A DNA stretch of 64,000 nucleotides from Mesorhizobium sp. B4-1-3 (lineage in GTDB: Bacteria; Pseudomonadota; Alphaproteobacteria; Rhizobiales; Rhizobiaceae). This document shows positions 36,716-45,559 of this stretch, piece by piece. The position numbers and the translations under genes are program-made. A model generated the notes under the pieces. It saw nothing but the letters and a program-made list of their open reading frames with translations, was not told the origin of the DNA and searched no databases. Numbering within the stretch: the stretch's first letter is position 1; the number at the start of each line of letters is the position of its first letter. Location: the NCBI RefSeq assembly GCF_006439355.1, contig NZ_VFTG01000020.1:1-64000 (forward strand), written 5' to 3'.

Positions 36716-37771
36716 GACGAGCCTGGGGCGACCCGGAGCCACCCTGTCCTGGTCGGCGCGCTTACTTGGCATGCCCAGTGCTTCCTCGACCGCATCGAGG
36801 AACATTTCGGCGCAGGCCTGCCAACTGTAGCGCATGGCGCGCTGGCGCGCTTCGGCGCGATCGACGTGAAGCGCCTTCATCGCCGCCTCGCCGAGGTTGT
36901 TCGACACGGCCCCGCCGACGCCATCGCCGACGATGTCGATCGGTCCGGTCACCGGATAGGCGGCGACGGGCGTTCCGCTGGCCAGCGCCTCGATGATGAC
37001 GTTGCCGAAGGTATCGGTGCGACTCGGAAAGACGAAGACGTCGGCCGACGCGTAGATCTCGGCCAACTCGTCGTTCGGGCGATGACCGAGGAAATGCGCG
37101 TTGGGATAGCGCGCCTTGAGCTTTGCCAGTTCCGGCCCTTCGCCGACGATCACCTTGCTGCCGGGCAGGTCGAGATCGAGGAAGGCGGTCAGGTTCTTCT
37201 CGATCGCGACGCGGCCGACGCACAGGAAAACCGGACGGGGGAATCCGGTTTCCTTGCGCTTGTCGGGCCGGAAATGGTCGATGTCGACGCCGCGCGTCCA
37301 GGGCCTCAGCTTGTTGAAGCCGCGCGCCGCGAGATCGTCCGCCAGCGATTGCGTGGCGACAAGCGTGCCCTGTCCGGAATTGTGGAAGTCGCGCAGCCAG
37401 TTGTAGGCCCAGCTTTCCGGCACCGGCAGGCGGGCCCTGAGATATTCGGGAAAGCGCGTGTGGTAGCTGGTGGTGAAGGGGCGGCCCACCTTTCGGCAAT
37501 GGCGGCGCGCCATGATGCCGAGCGGACCCTCGGTGACGATATGGACGTGGTCGGCCCTGGCGACCTCTATCAGGCGCGCGACACGGCCAGGCGTCGTCAG
37601 CGCCAGGCGGATGTCGGGATAGGTCGGCATCGGCAAGGTGCGAAAGAGGTTCGGCGTCAGGAAATCGAGCTCGACGTCGAACGGTTTCAGCGCCTCGGTC
37701 AGGCGTTCCAGCGTGTGCACCACGCCATTGACCTGCGGCCGCCATGCGTCGGTGACCATCAGGATACGCAT
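36707..37771 (-). CDS. GT4-family glycosyltransferase, mannosyltransferase-like
   Basis: 354 residues of GT-B fold: [22 protein letters not shown] at the N-terminus; [15 protein letters not shown]; the [29 protein letters not shown] donor region; and [23 protein letters not shown]. The sequence is like those of GDP-mannose-dependent alpha-mannosyltransferases (MgtA type). The ATG 37771 is chosen over two upstream in-frame ATGs because of the GGGAT spacing and normal N-terminus. Confidence 0.85.
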   Translation of the reverse strand: MRILMVTDAWRPQVNGVVHTLERLTEALKPFDVELDFLTPNLFRTLPMPTYPDIRLALTTPGRVARLIEVARADHVHIVTEGPLGIMARRHCRKVGRPFTTSYHTRFPEYLRARLPVPESWAYNWLRDFHNSGQGTLVATQSLADDLAARGFNKLRPWTRGVDIDHFRPDKRKETGFPRPVFLCVGRVAIEKNLTAFLDLDLPGSKVIVGEGPELAKLKARYPNAHFLGHRPNDELAEIYASADVFVFPSRTDTFGNVIIEALASGTPVAAYPVTGPIDIVGDGVGGAVSNNLGEAAMKALHVDRAEARQRAMRYSWQACAEMFLDAVEEALGMPSKRADQDRVAPGRPRLVLE

Positions 37772-37990
37772 GGCGATCCCGATGCGCATGGCGATCGTCT
37801 GCAATAGTTCCTGGGCACGCCGGCGTGGTGCCGGAACGGCAGCCAGGCGGCAGCCCGCGCCTCGCTCCAGCGCACCCGGGCGGGCACGGGATCGAAGCGG
37901 GGCGGCAGGGCCGAATCAACGAAGGTCACGCGCTTCATGCGCGCTCTTGACCATGATTTCATGACGGGCGGATGAAGCCGTTTTCTGACT

Positions 37991-38031
37991 GAGCATGATC
38001 CCGAACCGAAGGTCGGTTCGGGATCATGCTC
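37991..38031. repeat. RIME-like element B2, 19-base perfect inverted repeat
   Basis: GAGCATGATCCCGAACCGA (37991-38009), AGG, and the complement (38013-38031). It starts four bases after the histidine-kinase stop and may terminate that operon's transcript. Confidence 0.85.
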
Positions 38032-38034
38032 TGT

Positions 38035-39450
38035 TTAGGCGGGCACCTTGATGACGGCGCGCAGGCCGCCGAGCGGGCTGTCCTCGAGGCTGATGTCGCC
38101 GCCGTGGCTGCGGGCGATGTCGCGGGCGATCGACAGGCCAAGTCCCGTGCCGCTGGCGTCGAGGTTGCGCGCCTCGTCGAGCCGCAGGAAAGGCTTGAAC
38201 ACCTCTTCGCGCTTGTCGGGCGCGATGCCGGGACCGTCGTCGTCGATAGTGACGGTGAGCGAGCCGCGACCGTGATTAGCGTGGACCTCGACGGTCTTGG
38301 CATAGCGGAACGCATTGCCGATGACGTTCGAAAGCAAACGGGCAAAGGCGTTCGGCCGCACATGCACGGCCGGATCGCCTGTCAGCGTCGTCGTGAGCTT
38401 GCAGCGACGCAGTTGCGCTTCCTCGCCGAGCTTATGGAAATAGGCGTTGAGGTCGAAACGGCCGGTGTCCTCCGCAGCCTCGCCACGGGCAAAGGAGAGA
38501 TAGCCCTCCAGCATCGACTGCATGTCGTCGATGTCCTGGTTGAGCGCGGCCTTGGTCTCCGACTTGCCGCCGGCCAGCGCCAGCTGCAGCTTGAATCGGG
38601 TGAGGATGGTCCTGAGGTCGTGGCTGACGCCGGTCAGCATGGCGGTGCGCTGCTCGATCTGGCGCTCGATGCGCTCACGCATCTGGATGAAGGCGAAACC
38701 CGCGCGGCGAACTTCCTCGGCGCCGCGCGGTCGGAAATCGCGAGGCATCGGCCGACCCTTGCCGAAACTCTCGGCGGCCTCGGCGAGCGTCAGGATCGGC
38801 CTGATCTGATTGCGCAGGAAGGGAATGGCGATCATCAACAGGACCAGCGAGGTGCCGACCATCCACATCAGGAAGATATGGGTGTTCGAGGCATAGGCCT
38901 GGCTGCGCCGCACGAAGACGCGCAGCACCTTGCCTTCAAGCTGGACGCGGACTTCGACAACGTTCGAGTTGCCGACCGTGTCGATCCAGAACGGGCGGTT
39001 GATCTGCCTGGTGATCTCCGACGACAGCGCCTCGTCGAGGATCGAGAAGAACGGCTTCGGGCCTGGCGGCGGCAGCGGATCGGGCGGCAGCAGGTCCACC
39101 TTCAGCTGCATGCGGTCCTGGGCGATGCGGATGATGTTGGCGTAGTCGGCGTCGTGCGGATAGGTCTCCATCATGTCGATGACGGCCGCAATGTCCGAGA
39201 TCGTCGCCTGCGACAGACGCTGGGTGACCGTCTGCCAATGGCGTTCCATGAAGACGAAGGCGACGACCGACTGCAAAAGGATCATCGGCGCTATGACGAT
39301 GATCAGCGAGCGGGCGTAGAGCCGCTTCGGCATGTAGAGCGCGACCAGTCGCCAGAACCGGTTCCAGGCGCGCGGCATCGCCCTCAGCATCCGCAGCGCG
39401 AGATCGCCGGGGCCGCCTCCTTTCGGCTCGTCCAGTTGCGTGGTCGCCAT
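38035..39450 (-). CDS. EnvZ-type sensor histidine kinase
   Basis: 471 residues: two membrane helices (about 48-69 and 192-213) around a periplasmic domain, a HAMP linker, phospho-acceptor His277 in GVSHDLRTILTRFK, and an ATPase domain with N (LSNVIGNAFRYA), G1 (DDDGPGIA) and G2 (GTGLGLSIARDI) boxes. The start at 39450 has GGAAGGG upstream. It follows the response regulator, so the pair should phosphorylate one another. The signal is unknown. Confidence 0.92.
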   Translation of the reverse strand: MATTQLDEPKGGGPGDLALRMLRAMPRAWNRFWRLVALYMPKRLYARSLIIVIAPMILLQSVVAFVFMERHWQTVTQRLSQATISDIAAVIDMMETYPHDADYANIIRIAQDRMQLKVDLLPPDPLPPPGPKPFFSILDEALSSEITRQINRPFWIDTVGNSNVVEVRVQLEGKVLRVFVRRSQAYASNTHIFLMWMVGTSLVLLMIAIPFLRNQIRPILTLAEAAESFGKGRPMPRDFRPRGAEEVRRAGFAFIQMRERIERQIEQRTAMLTGVSHDLRTILTRFKLQLALAGGKSETKAALNQDIDDMQSMLEGYLSFARGEAAEDTGRFDLNAYFHKLGEEAQLRRCKLTTTLTGDPAVHVRPNAFARLLSNVIGNAFRYAKTVEVHANHGRGSLTVTIDDDGPGIAPDKREEVFKPFLRLDEARNLDASGTGLGLSIARDIARSHGGDISLEDSPLGGLRAVIKVPA

Positions 39451-39501
39451 TCGCCCTTCCGCTCGTCGATGGCCGTTCAGCAAAGGGCCTTCGACGGTAG
39501 T

Positions 39502-40221
39502 TTATTCGACGCTGAGCCGATACCCAATACCGCGCACCGTCTGCAGCCACACCGGATTGGACGGATCGCGCTCGATCTTGCGGCGCAGCCGGTTGATCTG
39601 CACGTCGATGGTGCGCTCGCCGACATCCGATTCATCGCCCACCAGTTCATGGCGCGGTATCGTCTCGCCCGCCCGCCCGGCGAAGATCGCGAGGATCTCC
39701 TGCTCGCGGTCGGTCAGCTTGAGCGCCTCGCCGCCGCGCTTCAATTCGCGCTTGGCGATCTGGAACGTGTAGGGTCCGAACACCAGCTGTTCGACCTTCG
39801 GCGTCGCCGCCGGGCCGCCACGGCGCAGGATGTTGTTGATGCGCAGGATGAGCTCGCGCGGATCGAACGGCTTCGGCAGATAATCATCGGCGCCGGCCTC
39901 CAGCCCGGTAATGCGGCTGTCGGTCTCGGACAGCGCCGTCAGCATCAGGATCGGCACGTTCTTCTCGGCCCGCAGCGCCTTGGTGAGATCGACGCCGGTC
40001 TCGCCCGGCATCATCACGTCGAGCACCAACAGGTCGAAGTCGAGGCCGGCGAGCTTGCGCCTGGCCTCGCCGGAATTGCCGGCGACGGTGACGCGAAAAC
40101 CGTTCTCGGACAGATACTGCTTGAGCAGGTTGCGGATACGCGTGTCGTCATCGACAACCAAGAGGTGCGGCGCGTCATCGTCGGGCGCGGCCGGATGATC
40201 AACCTTCTCAATGGTCTCCAT
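39502..40221 (-). CDS. OmpR-family response regulator (PetR-like)
   Basis: 239 residues: receiver with Asp68 in LLVLDVMMPG, Thr in LTALSETDS, Lys in PKPFDPREL, and an OmpR winged helix ending VGERTIDVQINRLRRKIE and VRGIGYRL. It resembles PetR of Rhodobacter, as far as I can judge. The start at 40221 overlaps the MarR stop by 14 bases, so the two genes are co-translated. The kinase follows by 51 bases. Confidence 0.92.
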   Translation of the reverse strand: METIEKVDHPAAPDDDAPHLLVVDDDTRIRNLLKQYLSENGFRVTVAGNSGEARRKLAGLDFDLLVLDVMMPGETGVDLTKALRAEKNVPILMLTALSETDSRITGLEAGADDYLPKPFDPRELILRINNILRRGGPAATPKVEQLVFGPYTFQIAKRELKRGGEALKLTDREQEILAIFAGRAGETIPRHELVGDESDVGERTIDVQINRLRRKIERDPSNPVWLQTVRGIGYRLSVE

Positions 40222-40741
40222 GGTTCTTCCCCGATGTTTGCGCAGGCACAATGTCGATCTGCGCTCTTAGTTCCGGATTGACCATCGCTTCCAGGAATCG
40301 CTCGATCGTGGCGCGTTCCGCGGCTCCGGAATCCTCCAATGCCGCACGGATGCGGCGCGACTGTGGCCGCGCCAGCGCCAGGGCCAGCGCGCGACCCTTG
40401 GCGGTCGGGTAGAGCTCGCGCTGCCGGCGGTCGCGCGGACCCTGAACCTGGACGATATGATCGGTATCGATCAACTGCTTCAAGACCCGCGCCAGGCTCT
40501 GTTTGGTGATCTTCAGCACATCGAGCAGTTCGGCGACGGTGAGCCCGGGCCTGCGGTTGACGAAATGCAGCACACGATGATGGGCGCGGCCGAAGCCGTA
40601 TTCGGCGAGGATCTGGTCGGGGTCGGAGGTGAAATCGCGGTAGGCGAAGAAAAATAGTTCGATGATGGCGAAGTCGATGCCGTCCTCGTTTGCGATCGCC
40701 GTCCTGATCGGTTTTCCGGCTGCGGGGCTTGGATCCGTCAT
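40208..40741 (-). CDS. MarR-family regulator
   Basis: 177 residues with a winged helix: FGRAHHRVLHFVNRRPGLTVAELLDVLKITKQSLARVLKQL and GPRDRRQRELYPTAKGRALA. It is the first gene of the MarR, response regulator, kinase operon, and starts at the second of two adjacent ATGs because GGAGAA lies at better spacing. Effector unknown. Divergent from ilvE across 260 bases that hold a palindrome. Confidence 0.9.
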   Translation of the reverse strand: MTDPSPAAGKPIRTAIANEDGIDFAIIELFFFAYRDFTSDPDQILAEYGFGRAHHRVLHFVNRRPGLTVAELLDVLKITKQSLARVLKQLIDTDHIVQVQGPRDRRQRELYPTAKGRALALALARPQSRRIRAALEDSGAAERATIERFLEAMVNPELRAQIDIVPAQTSGKNHGDH

Positions 40742-40768
40742 CATTTCTCCATGCGAGGCGGGAATTAT

Positions 40769-40783
40769 GTCAGTACTATTGAC
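40769..40783. promoter_or_regulatory. Possible MarR operator
   Basis: GTCAGTACTATTGAC matches its own complement at 12 of 15 positions, with perfect GTCA and TGAC ends. It is 28 bases upstream of the MarR start, next to CATAAT on the minus strand, a plausible -10 box. Confidence 0.45.
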
Positions 40784-41001
40784 GTAATTTCCGGGCAATG
40801 ATAATTTTTGACAAGCTTTTCGGCGGATTGCGAACGAAAAGGCAAGCGGAACCCGTTTTTCCGGAACTTCCTGAGTTTGCCACGAATTGAATATCCGCCT
40901 ACGCTTTCAAGCATTGGCCAGCGTTTCGGATCCCGTGGCGGGGCCGATACGAAAGGCTCTAAAAGACAACGATTGCGGGCGCCCGCCCGCGGGAGGTTTC
41001 C

Positions 41002-41895
41002 ATGGCATCCGTTCCTTTCGACCAATTGGACGGCTTCATCTGGATGAACGGCGAGTTCGTCAAATGGGCCGACGCCAAGATCCATGTGCTGACCCATGGC
41101 CTGCACTATGCCAGCGCCGTCTTCGAGGGCGAGCGCGCTTATGGCGGCCAGATCTTCAAGTTGACCGAGCACAATGGGCGCCTGCATGAATCGGCGCGCC
41201 TGCTCGGCTTCAAGATTCCCTATCCGGTCGCCGAGATCGACGAGGCCTGCCGTACGCTTTTGAAGAAACAGGGTTTCCAGGACGCCTATGTGCGTCCGAT
41301 CGCCTGGCGCGGCAGCGAGCAGATGGGCGTCTCGGCGCAGAACAACCGCATCAACTGCGCCATCGCCATCTGGCAGTGGCCGAGCTATTTCGACCCCGCG
41401 CAGAAGCTCAAGGGCATCCGCCTCGACATCGCCGAGTGGCGCCGGCCCGATCCGCGCACCGCGCCGTCAAAGTCGAAGGCCGCCGGCCTTTACATGATCT
41501 GCACGCTGTCCAAGCACGCCGCCGAAGCCAAGGGTTACGCCGACGCCATGATGCTCGATTGGCGCGGCCAGGTGGCGGAAGCCACCGGCGCCAACATCTT
41601 CTTCGTCAAGGACGGCAAGATCCATACGCCCACGCCCGACTGCTTCCTCGACGGCATAACCCGCCGCACGGTGATCGGCCTGGCGAAGGATCGCGGTTTC
41701 GACCTGGTCGAGCGTGCCATCATGCCTGAGGAGCTCGAAGGTTTCGAGCAGTGCTTCCTCACCGGGACGGCGGCCGAGGTCACACCGGTTTCGGAGATCG
41801 GCCCGTACCGATTCGAGGTCGGCGAGATCGCCAAGACGTTGATGAATGACTATTCGGCTGCGGTGCAGCCAAAGCATGCGATTGCCGCAGAATAG
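41002..41895 (+). CDS. ilvE: Branched-chain amino acid aminotransferase
   Basis: 297 residues of the class IV PLP aminotransferase fold. It transfers the amino group between glutamate and branched-chain keto acids. Visible: HGLHYASAVFEGERAYGG, the lysine region APSKSKAAGLYMICTL, EATGANIFFVKDGKI, and CFLTGTAAEVTPV. AGGT lies upstream of the ATG. It has its own terminator downstream. Confidence 0.95.
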   Translation: MASVPFDQLDGFIWMNGEFVKWADAKIHVLTHGLHYASAVFEGERAYGGQIFKLTEHNGRLHESARLLGFKIPYPVAEIDEACRTLLKKQGFQDAYVRPIAWRGSEQMGVSAQNNRINCAIAIWQWPSYFDPAQKLKGIRLDIAEWRRPDPRTAPSKSKAAGLYMICTLSKHAAEAKGYADAMMLDWRGQVAEATGANIFFVKDGKIHTPTPDCFLDGITRRTVIGLAKDRGFDLVERAIMPEELEGFEQCFLTGTAAEVTPVSEIGPYRFEVGEIAKTLMNDYSAAVQPKHAIAAE

Positions 41896-41921
41896 CGATA
41901 GTCACAACTTTTTTGCGCAAT

Positions 41922-41949
41922 AGGGGCGGTTTTCGGGCCGCCCCTTTTA
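41922..41949 (+). terminator. Terminator of ilvE
   Basis: AGGGGCGG (41922-41929), 8-base loop, CCGCCCCT (41938-41945), then TTTAT. Confidence 0.85.
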
Positions 41950-42040
41950 TTTAAGCTTTCACGCATTTGACTTTCGAACGGTTCGGCGTCTCATGATGGT
42001 GTCGCCCTTGGAGGCAGGCAGCTATGGAGGGACTAGTTAC

Positions 42041-42349
42041 ATGGACAGCAACACGATTATTCAGATCGTTGTACAGGTAATTGCCGGCGTTATCGGTGGC
42101 CAGGCGGTTGGCGCGGCGCTGAAGCAGGCAGCGATGGGCCAGCTTACCAGGATTCTCGGCGGCGCGATCGGCGGCGTCGGCGGTGCGGCTATCCTTGGCA
42201 GTCTGCTCGGAGGCGGTGGAGTCGACGCAGCGGCAGCGGCGGGCGGAATCGGCAGCGCGCTCGACCTGAAGAACCTTCTCGGCGGCGTGGGTGGCGGCGC
42301 CATCCTGACCGGCATTATCGGCGCGGTCATGAACGCGATGAAGAAGTAA
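42041..42349 (+). CDS. Glycine-zipper membrane protein
   Basis: 102 residues dominated by glycine, alanine and hydrophobic residues: IIQIVVQVIAGVIGGQAVGAAL, then GGAIGGVGGAAILGSLLGGGG and LLGGVGGGAILTGIIGAV, ending in a short basic MKK. Such patterns form closely packed membrane helices. Start at 42041 has GGAGGG upstream. The family is not recognised. A stable hairpin with a TTCG loop follows. Confidence 0.75.
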   Translation: MDSNTIIQIVVQVIAGVIGGQAVGAALKQAAMGQLTRILGGAIGGVGGAAILGSLLGGGGVDAAAAAGGIGSALDLKNLLGGVGGGAILTGIIGAVMNAMKK

Positions 42350-42370
42350 GGTCTGTCGTTTCAAGTTTGC

Positions 42371-42400
42371 AAATGGGCGGCTTCGGCCGCCCATTTTCGT
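42371..42400 (+). terminator. Terminator with TTCG tetraloop
   Basis: AAATGGGCGGC (42371-42381), loop TTCG, complement GCCGCCCATTT (42386-42396), followed by TCGTTT. Confidence 0.85.
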
Positions 42401-42478
42401 TTCCGGGATATTTGTGCCCAACGGTGGACGGCGTTTGCCCACCTGTCTACATCAGGGCGAAACTTGGAAAGGAACGTT

Positions 42479-43120
42479 ATGGGTCAGCTCAATGCCGGCA
42501 TCGTGCCGGTCACGCCATTCCAGCAGAACTGCACCATCCTCTTCGACATGGACGACAAGACGGGCGTCGTCGTCGACCCCGGCGGCGATGTCGACAAGAT
42601 ACTGTCGGTGCTGAAGGACAATGCCATCACCGCCGGCGCGATCTGGATCACCCATGGCCATATCGACCATGCCGGCGGCGCCATGGAATTGAAGGACGCG
42701 CTGGGCATCGATATTATCGGCCCGCACGAGGCCGACCAGCCGCTGCTTGCCAATCTCGAGAACCAGGCCAAGCGTTTTGGCCTTACCGATCCGGTGCGCA
42801 ATTGCGTGCCGGACCGTTTTCTGACCGAAGGCGAGGTCGTGTCCTTCGGCGAGCATCAGTTCGAGGTGCTGCATTGCCCGGGGCATGCGCCGGGCCACGT
42901 GGTCTACTACAACCGCGCGGCCAAGTTCGCGCATGTCGGCGACGTGCTGTTTCGCGGCTCGATCGGGCGCACCGATCTGCCCGGCGGCGACCACGCCGCC
43001 CTGATCGCCTCGATCAAGCAAAAGCTTCTGCCGCTCGGCGACGATATCGGCTTCATCTGCGGTCACGGTCCGGGCAGCCGTTTTGGCGATGAGCGGCGGA
43101 CCAATCCGTTCCTGATCTGA
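42479..43120 (+). CDS. Metallo-beta-lactamase-fold hydrolase, YcbL/glyoxalase II type
   Basis: 213 residues. The metal motif is THGHIDHAGG (His59, His61, Asp63, His64), with HCPGHAPGH and GDVLFRGSIGRTDLPGGD as the second ligand blocks. Its short length and lack of the substrate domain point to the YcbL subgroup, which hydrolyses thioesters. ATG 42479 with AAAGGAAC upstream. Confidence 0.9.
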   Translation: MGQLNAGIVPVTPFQQNCTILFDMDDKTGVVVDPGGDVDKILSVLKDNAITAGAIWITHGHIDHAGGAMELKDALGIDIIGPHEADQPLLANLENQAKRFGLTDPVRNCVPDRFLTEGEVVSFGEHQFEVLHCPGHAPGHVVYYNRAAKFAHVGDVLFRGSIGRTDLPGGDHAALIASIKQKLLPLGDDIGFICGHGPGSRFGDERRTNPFLI

Positions 43121-43137
43121 CCTTGCCGGCAAAAGAA

Positions 43138-43166
43138 AAGCGCCGCCCGAGGGCGGCACTTTCTTG
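43138..43166. terminator. Shared terminator
   Basis: AAGCGCCGCCC (43138-43148), then GGGCGGCACTTTCTT. One mismatch in the stem; T-rich on the plus strand, A-rich on the other side. Lies between two convergent genes and can serve both. Confidence 0.75.
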
Positions 43167-43188
43167 AGGGCAGGGACCCCAGCTTGGC

Positions 43189-43605
43189 TTAGTTGGCGAC
43201 GCAGAAATGCTGGGCGCCGTCATTGCCGGTGAAGGTGCCGGTGCGCGAGTTGAAGGTGCGGTAGCGGTCCGAGCAATATTCGTACCAGCCGCGGGTCCAT
43301 GGTTCGGCATAGCGGTCGGCATAGACGACGCGAGGCTGCTGCACATAGTAGCGGCGCACCACCGGCCGGTCGACATAATAACCGTCATCATAGGCGGGAT
43401 CGTAATAGCGCGGGCCGGGGTTGCTTAGCGCGCTGCCGATGAGGGCGCCTGCGGCGAGGCCGACAACACCGGCGGCGAGGGCGTCGCCACCGTGACTGCG
43501 ATGATGGTGCCAGCGCCAGTCGTCGGCACTGGCCGCCGAGAAGGTGGCCAAGGTGGACGCGGCAATGCCAACGCTCAGGATGGCGGTCTTGAGAAAATGG
43601 TTCAT
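43189..43605 (-). CDS. BA14K-family secreted protein
   Basis: 138 residues: signal peptide to SAASADD, a Gly/Ala-rich hydrophobic stretch, a Tyr/Arg/Pro-rich middle (RPVVRRYYVQQPRVVYADRY) and the C-terminal BA14K signature WYEYCSDRYRTFNSRTGTFTG ending QHFCVAN with two Cys. The family is a rhizobial/Brucella envelope protein with lectin-like claims. GGAG precedes the ATG. Confidence 0.85.
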   Translation of the reverse strand: MNHFLKTAILSVGIAASTLATFSAASADDWRWHHHRSHGGDALAAGVVGLAAGALIGSALSNPGPRYYDPAYDDGYYVDRPVVRRYYVQQPRVVYADRYAEPWTRGWYEYCSDRYRTFNSRTGTFTGNDGAQHFCVAN

Positions 43606-43755
43606 TTTCGGTCTCCTTCGCGCCGGCCCGCGCATTTTCAGGGGATACGGACCGGCTTTAGCAAAGGTTAATAGAAGACCGTGGCTGAACGGAGGCTGAA
43701 CGGAACTCGGCCCAAGCGATTTTTTGAGGCGGGCGATTTTCGGGCTGGGGCGACT

Positions 43756-43803
43756 TCGAGGCCTGGGCACAGCCCGGTTTCGAGGCTTGGGCACAGCCCG
43801 GTA
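43756..43803. repeat. 24-base tandem duplication
   Basis: Two copies (43756-43779 and 43780-43803) identical at 22 of 24 bases, containing GGGCACAGCCCGGT. Lies in the intergenic space between the BA14K gene and the first csp gene. Confidence 0.85.
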
Positions 43804-43858
43804 CCGGCGGGAGCGGTCCCGCCTGACGTAGCCTCCGTCGGATCCGTCGCGAGTCGGC

Positions 43859-44071
43859 TTAGCCGATCGACAGATTGACGGCCTTCGGACCCTTGCCGCG
43901 CTTGTCCGGCTCGGTGTCGAATGTTACTTTCTGCCCATCCTCAAGACCGGGAAGGCCCGACGCCTGCACGGCCGAAATATGGACGAAGACATCCTTCGCG
44001 CCATCATCGGGCGTGATGAAGCCGAAGCCCTTGGCATGGTTGAAGAATTTGACGGTGCCGGTCTGCGGCAT
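43859..44071 (-). CDS. Cold-shock protein CspA type, copy 1
   Basis: 70 residues, one OB-fold cold-shock domain. RNP1 (KGFGFIT) and RNP2 (VFVHIS) are intact, so single-stranded nucleic acid binding is expected. AAGGAG lies before the ATG. It is a close paralogue of the gene at 44307. Confidence 0.93.
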   Translation of the reverse strand: MPQTGTVKFFNHAKGFGFITPDDGAKDVFVHISAVQASGLPGLEDGQKVTFDTEPDKRGKGPKAVNLSIG

Positions 44072-44197
44072 GGGAAACTCCTTTGATCCCATCAAGTCAA
44101 GTCTCGGGCCGGCAAACTGCCCGAGAGGAAATTTGTCCTTTATTTTAGCGCTATCGGCAAGAGAAAGTTTTCACTGCCGACCCGGGCATTTGCGCGC

Positions 44198-44226
44198 GAA
44201 AAAGGCGCGACGGTTCCGTCGCGCCT
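44198..44226 (-). terminator. Terminator of csp copy 2
   Basis: AAGGCGCGACG (44201-44211), GTTC, complement (44216-44226); on the minus strand it is followed by a run of five T. Confidence 0.85.
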
Positions 44227-44306
44227 TCGCAATTTCGAGCCTGCCCGCAAGCCGATTTATGAACCCGCCGCACCATCGCGTCCGCAAGGACAGGCTGTTC
44301 CGGCGA

Positions 44307-44519
44307 TCACGCGGCGCGCAGGTTGACCGCCTTCGGGCCTTTGCCCATGCGGTCGGGCTCGACGTCGAAGGTGACCTTCTGGCCGTCGACCAACGTGCGC
44401 AAGCCGGAAGCCTCGATCGCGGAGATGTGGACGAACACGTCCTTGGCGCCACCATCCGGCGTGATGAAGCCGAAGCCTTTGGTGGCATTGAAGAACTTTA
44501 CGGTACCGGTCTGGGCCAT
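44307..44519 (-). CDS. Cold-shock protein CspA type, copy 2
   Basis: 70 residues, RNP1 KGFGFIT and RNP2 VFVHIS present. It shares about 80 percent of residues with copy 1. The ATG at 44519 is preceded by AAGGAG; the extended frame upstream is a non-coding leader, as expected of cold-shock genes. The two copies are separated by a terminator, hence independently transcribed. Confidence 0.93.
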   Translation of the reverse strand: MAQTGTVKFFNATKGFGFITPDGGAKDVFVHISAIEASGLRTLVDGQKVTFDVEPDRMGKGPKAVNLRAA

Positions 44520-44972
44520 TGGGGAAAACTCCTTCACCCGTGTCAGTCTTGTGGTTTGCCCGCTGCCTCGCGCCTTGGGCAAATCCCGGTGGTTGCTTCG
44601 GCGGTCATGCATTCGCGCATGGTCAAACCCCCCGCCGAAAAACGGGGCTGTCAGAGATTCACACTTGTCGGGGAAAGGTCGTCCAAAACGTTCCGCTCTC
44701 CGGGTCGCAAATGCCCGAACGGCGAAATTTATTACACGGAAACGTGATGGTTGCAAGACGACGCTCGCGGGCGGCCCTCGGCGCGTCCAACGCTGCGGCC
44801 TCGATAGACTCGGCCTCATCACCGGTCATCGGCCAGAGACGGACCAAGCATAGGCCAGAATGAGGGTGGCGACCGCGGGTCCCGCTGCTCCATAACCGGT
44901 GGTTGCGTTTGCCGCGCGGGATGCGAGGATGCCGCGAGCCGGCGTCACTGGGCCGGGCAGGAGGAGGGCCAT
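44520..44972. other. Long divergent region between csp copy 2 and the Kazal-like gene
   Basis: 453 bases. It probably holds the long 5' leader of csp copy 2 and the promoter of the Kazal-like gene. I see no gene or strong motif. Confidence 0.4.
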
Positions 44973-45368
44973 ATGCGATTTCTTGCGGTCTCGCGTCTGG
45001 GCGTTGTCGTTTTCATCCTGTCGGCGCTGCTGGCGGCCTGTACCGTGGTCGTCGATGACGGGCCTCGGCCGCGCCCGCCCGGGCCGCATCCGCAGTTCTG
45101 CACCATGCAGTACCAACCAGTTTGCGCCCGGCGCGGCGGCGACCGCCAGACCTTCGCCAATGCCTGCCTAGCCGAAAGGGAAGGCTACCGCATCCTGCAG
45201 GAAGGTGCTTGCCGTGATGGCGGCGGCGGTGGTGGTGGGGAGCAGACGTTCTGCACGCGCGAATATGCTCCGGTCTGCGCGAGGCGCCACGGGCAAATGC
45301 GCACCTTCCCGAACGCATGCGAGGCCCGCGCGGCGGACTATCGCATCGTCGGCGACGGGCCCTGCTGA
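44973..45368 (+). CDS. Kazal-like double-domain lipoprotein
   Basis: 131 residues: signal peptide with lipobox LLAAC (Cys23), a short Pro-rich linker, and two similar domains. Each has four Cys at equal spacing (43, 51, 65, 80 and 94, 102, 116, 131: x7, x13, x14) and the Kazal phrase PVCARR then NACxA, separated by a Gly7 run. The family are protease inhibitors; the classical domain has six Cys, so this is a reduced form. Membrane-anchored. Confidence 0.82.
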   Translation: MRFLAVSRLGVVVFILSALLAACTVVVDDGPRPRPPGPHPQFCTMQYQPVCARRGGDRQTFANACLAEREGYRILQEGACRDGGGGGGGEQTFCTREYAPVCARRHGQMRTFPNACEARAADYRIVGDGPC

Positions 45369-45375
45369 AAAGACG

Positions 45376-45404
45376 GCGGTGTCCATCCGCGCAATGGACA
45401 CCGC
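45376..45404 (+). terminator. Hairpin after the Kazal-like gene
   Basis: GCGGTGTCCAT (45376-45386), 7-base loop, ATGGACACCGC (45394-45404). T-poor downstream. Confidence 0.5.
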
Positions 45405-45559
45405 GACGCGCGCTGATGCTTTGTCTTGAATCTGTTGCCCGTATGGCTTAGGTCCGGCGGACCAACAAATACGGCAGGTTTCCCATTAGCAAAGATCACA
45501 GAAGAGCGGCAAACGCTGGCGGCAGGCCTGGTGGCTCGCCCAGCCCGCTCGATCCGTAT

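Noticed and set aside
37759-37938. 59-codon minus-strand frame (MKRVTFVDSALPPRFDPVPAR) overlapping the glycosyltransferase start
   Set aside because: Plausible but without a clear ribosome-binding site or known family; could be a leader, not called.
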